Source: Mesorhizobium_B sp963522145 (GTDB lineage Bacteria > Pseudomonadota > Alphaproteobacteria > Rhizobiales > Rhizobiaceae). From it: DNA of 64,000 nt. Positions within the stretch are counted from its first letter, which is position 1, and every line of letters begins with the position of its first letter. The position numbers and the translations under genes are program-made. The notes below the pieces were generated by a model. The model was not told the DNA's origin. It saw nothing but the letters and a program-made list of their open reading frames with translations, and ran no database searches. Location: positions 36,821 to 100,820 of the forward strand of contig CAUQXI010000013.1 in the NCBI GenBank assembly GCA_963522145.1. The letters are read 5' to 3'. Shown here in pieces: positions 61,378 through 64,000 of the stretch.

Positions 61378-62688
61378 CTACTGGATGTAGCCGCCTTCGG
61401 TCATGGTCGAGGTCGCCACGTCCTGCGCCTGCTTCAGCGCGTCGTCCACGCTCATCTGGCCGGCAAGGGCCGCCGAGAAGAACTGGCCCACCGTCGTGCC
61501 GAGGCCCTGGAATTCAGGGATCGCCACGAACTGGACGCCCGTATAGGGCACCGGCTTCACGGTCGGCTTGGTCGGATCGGCCGCATTGATCGAGTCGATC
61601 GTCATCTTCGCGAAGGGCGCGGCCTTCTGATAGTCCGCGTTCTCGTAAAGCGAGGTGCGCGTGCCCGGAGGAACGTTGGCCCAGCCTTCCTTGGACGCGA
61701 CGAGGGCGGCATAGTCCTTGCCCGTCGCCCAGGAAATGAACTTCTGGGCGGACTCCGCCTTCTGCGAGCCCGCGGGGATGCCGAGCGACCATGCCCAGAG
61801 CCAGTTGCCGCGCTTGCCGAGGCCGGTATCGGGAGCGAGCGCATAGCCCACTTTGTCCGCAACGGTGGAGTCCTTCGGGTTGGACACGAAGGACGCAGCC
61901 ACGGTGGCGTCGATCCACATGCCGCACTTGCCCTGCTGGAACAAAGCGAGGTTCTCGTTGAAGCCGTTGGAGGAGGCGCCCTGCGGGCCGGCGTCCTTCA
62001 TCAGGTCGACATAGAACTCAAGCGCGTTCTTCCATTCGGGCTGGTCGAACTGGGGCTTCCAGTTCTCGTCGAACCAGCGCGCGCCGAACGAGTTGGCGGT
62101 GGCCGTCAAAAAGGCCATGTTCTCGCCCCAGCCGGCCTTGCCGCGCAGGCAGACGCCATTGATGTCCGCCTTGCGGTCGGTCATCTTGCGGGCAGCGTCG
62201 GCGACGAATTCCCACGTCGGCGCGTCGGGCATGGTGAGCCCTGCCTTTTCCATCAGGTCCTTGCGGTACATGATGAAGGAGGACTCGCCATAGAAGGGTG
62301 CCGCGTAAAGCTTGCCGTCGGACGACAGTCCGCCGCGGATCGCGGGGATGATGTCTTCCACGTCATAGTTGCTGCCCAGATTGTCGAGCGGCAGCAGCCA
62401 GCCCTGCTTGGCCCAGATCGGAACCTCGTAGGTGCCGATGGTCATCACGTCATACTGCCCGCCCTTGGTGGCGATGTCGGTGGTGACGCGCTCGCGCAGC
62501 ACGTTTTCCTCGAGCGTCACCCACTGGAGCTGGATGTCGGGGTTCTTGGACGTGAAGTCGTCCGTCAGCTTCTGCATGCGGATCATGTCGCCATTGTTCA
62601 CCGTGGCGATTGTCAGCGTTTCCGCGTGTGCGGCAAAAGCCAGAATGCTCGCCGAGCAGAGTCCGAGCATGAAAGCAGTTGGTTTCAT
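61378..62688 (-). CDS. Polyol ABC transporter substrate-binding protein (SmoE type)
   Basis: 436 residues. GGGAGGA before ATG 62688. Signal peptide MKPTAFMLGLCSASILAFAAHA, so periplasmic. The mature protein opens ETLTIATVNNGDMIRMQ and resembles the sorbitol/mannitol-binding group (bacterial extracellular solute-binding family 1), with EGWANVPPGTRTSLYENADYQK near the C-terminus. It is the first transport gene after the regulator. Confidence 0.9.
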   Translation of the reverse strand: MKPTAFMLGLCSASILAFAAHAETLTIATVNNGDMIRMQKLTDDFTSKNPDIQLQWVTLEENVLRERVTTDIATKGGQYDVMTIGTYEVPIWAKQGWLLPLDNLGSNYDVEDIIPAIRGGLSSDGKLYAAPFYGESSFIMYRKDLMEKAGLTMPDAPTWEFVADAARKMTDRKADINGVCLRGKAGWGENMAFLTATANSFGARWFDENWKPQFDQPEWKNALEFYVDLMKDAGPQGASSNGFNENLALFQQGKCGMWIDATVAASFVSNPKDSTVADKVGYALAPDTGLGKRGNWLWAWSLGIPAGSQKAESAQKFISWATGKDYAALVASKEGWANVPPGTRTSLYENADYQKAAPFAKMTIDSINAADPTKPTVKPVPYTGVQFVAIPEFQGLGTTVGQFFSAALAGQMSVDDALKQAQDVATSTMTEGGYIQ

Positions 62689-62779
62689 TCCTGAAGTCCT
62701 CCCATCACAAGGACCGCTGCTCTCCTCTTGAGCAGATGCCTTGGTTGTGGGCAATTACTCACGAGGCCTAAATCCTGTC

Positions 62780-62789
62780 AATCCGGATT
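62780..62789. promoter_or_regulatory. Candidate operator palindrome before polyol transport genes
   Basis: AATCCGGATT is a perfect 10-bp palindrome in the 161-base gap upstream of the binding-protein gene, a suitable place for SorC-type regulation. A second stem GCTGC/GCAGC lies at 62794-62806. Both are short, so support is weak. Confidence 0.25.
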
Positions 62790-62849
62790 CGATGCTGCAT
62801 CGCAGCAGGGCGACGGGATTAAGGTGAGGTCCCCTCCCTGCCGTGCGGC

Positions 62850-63806
62850 TCAATCCGCGAGAAGCGCGGTTGCTGTCGCTTCGTCGGTGATGACGCCGTT
62901 CACCAGCCGTCGCTTCGCGGCTGCGCGGATGCCGGGCAGCTTGCGCTCTCCCTTGGCCAGTGCGATCACGAGGCCGCGCTCGCGCGAGGGGATGGGCGCG
63001 GACGCAACCCGGTCATTGGTGATGCCATCGATCAGGCGTCCCTCAAGGTCGAACACCCAGCCCACGATCTCGCCCGCCCCTCCTGCCTTTTGAAGAGCCT
63101 TCAGCTCCGTTGCGGTGATGAAGCCGTCCACGAAAAGCGGTGCCTCCGGCCCGAGATCGCCGATCCCCACGAAGCTCACCTCGGCCTCTGCGGCAAGCGC
63201 GAGCGTCGAGCGGATCATGGGCTGGCTATGCAGCATCTCGCGCTCTTCCGGCGAAGAGGCGATCACCGGAAGCGGCATGGGAAATGAGCGGCATTTCACG
63301 CGGTCGGACATGGTGAAAACCACATTGTAGAAGGCGGCCGAGCCATCGGGCGCGATGCTGCCGGTAAGCGATACCACCTTGTGCTGGGGGCAAAGCATCG
63401 GGCTCAGCTGCTCTACCGCCGCTTTCAGCGTGCGCCCGGTGCCGACCGCGATCGTCGCGGGGTCGGGCGCACGCAGGCGCTTCTCGATCTCGGCGCCCGC
63501 GGCTTCCGCGATGCCGATCGTGGTGGAGGTCGAGCCCGGGTCGGTCGGAACCACCTCAACGAAGTCGAGCGCGAACCGGACGCGAAGCTCATGGCCGAGC
63601 TCGAGGCAGCGCGCGATCGGGTGGTCGAGCCGTACGCGCACCAGCCCTTCGGAAACCGCCAAAGAAACCAGCCTTTGCGCGGTCTGCCGCGACACGCCGA
63701 GCTTGCCCGCGATCTGGTCCTGCGTGTTGCCGGCGACATAATAGAGCCAGCCTGCCCGCGCGGCCTCGTCCAGCCTGCTATTGTCGATGCCGCCTTGCGC
63801 GCTCAT
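62850..63806 (-). CDS. SorC/DeoR-type sugar-responsive transcriptional regulator
   Basis: 318 residues. The N-terminal helix-turn-helix is TQDQIAGKLGVSRQTAQRLVSLA (about 28-50). The C-terminal sugar-phosphate sensor domain has VGTGRTLKAAVEQL and VSLTGSIAPDGSA, and the IGIGDL-like FVGIGDLGPEAPLF. It probably binds a phosphorylated intermediate of the polyol pathway and controls the downstream transport and catabolic genes, all on the same strand. Confidence 0.9.
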   Translation of the reverse strand: MSAQGGIDNSRLDEAARAGWLYYVAGNTQDQIAGKLGVSRQTAQRLVSLAVSEGLVRVRLDHPIARCLELGHELRVRFALDFVEVVPTDPGSTSTTIGIAEAAGAEIEKRLRAPDPATIAVGTGRTLKAAVEQLSPMLCPQHKVVSLTGSIAPDGSAAFYNVVFTMSDRVKCRSFPMPLPVIASSPEEREMLHSQPMIRSTLALAAEAEVSFVGIGDLGPEAPLFVDGFITATELKALQKAGGAGEIVGWVFDLEGRLIDGITNDRVASAPIPSRERGLVIALAKGERKLPGIRAAAKRRLVNGVITDEATATALLAD

Positions 63807-63871
63807 GCTGCCATTCTTCCCGACGGTCTTCCCTCGGCGCGGCTGCGCCGTGCATCGGTGCCCTTAGCGGC

Positions 63872-63883
63872 GGGGGGGGGGGG
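63872..63883. repeat. 12-base poly-G run
   Basis: Twelve consecutive Gs, followed by a Gly-codon-like GC-rich tract (63884-63923) and 77 bases with no recognisable gene to the window end. It may be a true repeat or an assembly/contig-edge artefact. Confidence 0.6.
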
Positions 63884-64000
63884 CGGCGGGCGCGGCGGAG
63901 GCGGCGCAGGGCGGCCCGGGAACTCGGAGAATGACTAAAAAACAGCCGCGGTACGCAGCTGGAGTGGCAGAAGCCGCAAGCGGGGAGCGGCGGACTCGCG

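Overview
The window looks like a high-GC chromosomal segment of an alphaproteobacterium of the Hyphomicrobiales (Rhizobiales), probably a Phyllobacteriaceae member (Mesorhizobium/Nitratireductor/Chelativorans-like). Reasons: a class II (CP4-type) EPSP synthase in an aroA-cmk-rpsA block beside tRNA-Ala(GGC) and a TIGR02300 acidic protein; RegB/RegA (ActS/ActR) regulators; a MmcB repair protein; an Hsp20-DUF1150 pair; glnD-murJ; and an Irr-type iron control element. Genus placement is inference, because no 16S rRNA gene is present. Most of the window is ordinary, densely packed chromosome on both strands, with no insertion sequence, prophage or CRISPR array.

Layout. 0-0.5 kb: 3' end of an RraA-like gene and a broken SDR gene. 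0.7-5.8 kb: tRNA-Ala, TIGR02300 protein, aroA-cmk, rpsA with a strong terminator. 5.8-12.7 kb: glycosyltransferase, VOC protein, two SDR dehydrogenases divergent from a fucU-rbsK sugar pair, and an MsbA-like ABC exporter. 12.8-15.4 kb: exbB-exbD-tonB. 15.4-16.3 kb: EamA transporter. 16.5-22.7 kb: an iron cluster (Irr-like box, imelysin, bfd, bfr, di-haem oxidoreductase, second imelysin, DUF1513). 22.7-24.6 kb: phnM plus a 2H-type phosphonate protein. 24.7-28.3 kb: YnjBCD-type ABC importer, followed by hrpB. 30.8-32.9 kb: regB and regA. 32.9-48.9 kb: housekeeping and small genes (mmcB, L,D-transpeptidase, nfu, usp, trpS, nuclease-like, GNAT, XRE-cupin, adenosine kinase, nth, DUF3597, nucleoside hydrolase, hsp20-DUF1150, glnD, murJ). 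49-54.9 kb: pncB, an exported caspase-like protease with a Cys/Tyr-tailed secreted protein, and a MATE pump. 55-63.8 kb: a polyol operon (SorC regulator, binding protein, two permeases, ATPase, mannitol-type dehydrogenase, FGGY pentulose kinase). The last 120 bases are low-complexity and may be an assembly edge.

How they work together. The TonB energiser and the Irr-marked cluster form an iron neighbourhood: TonB powers outer-membrane uptake, imelysins and the di-haem protein act outside the cytoplasm, and Bfr/Bfd store and release iron. The role of the imelysin/di-haem/DUF1513 set is not established, which makes it the best candidate here for an under-described system. The second candidate is the caspase-like protease with its small Cys/Tyr-tailed partner. 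The polyol operon imports a sugar alcohol, oxidises it to a ketose and phosphorylates it, but its kinase type suggests a pentitol such as ribitol or arabitol rather than mannitol or sorbitol.
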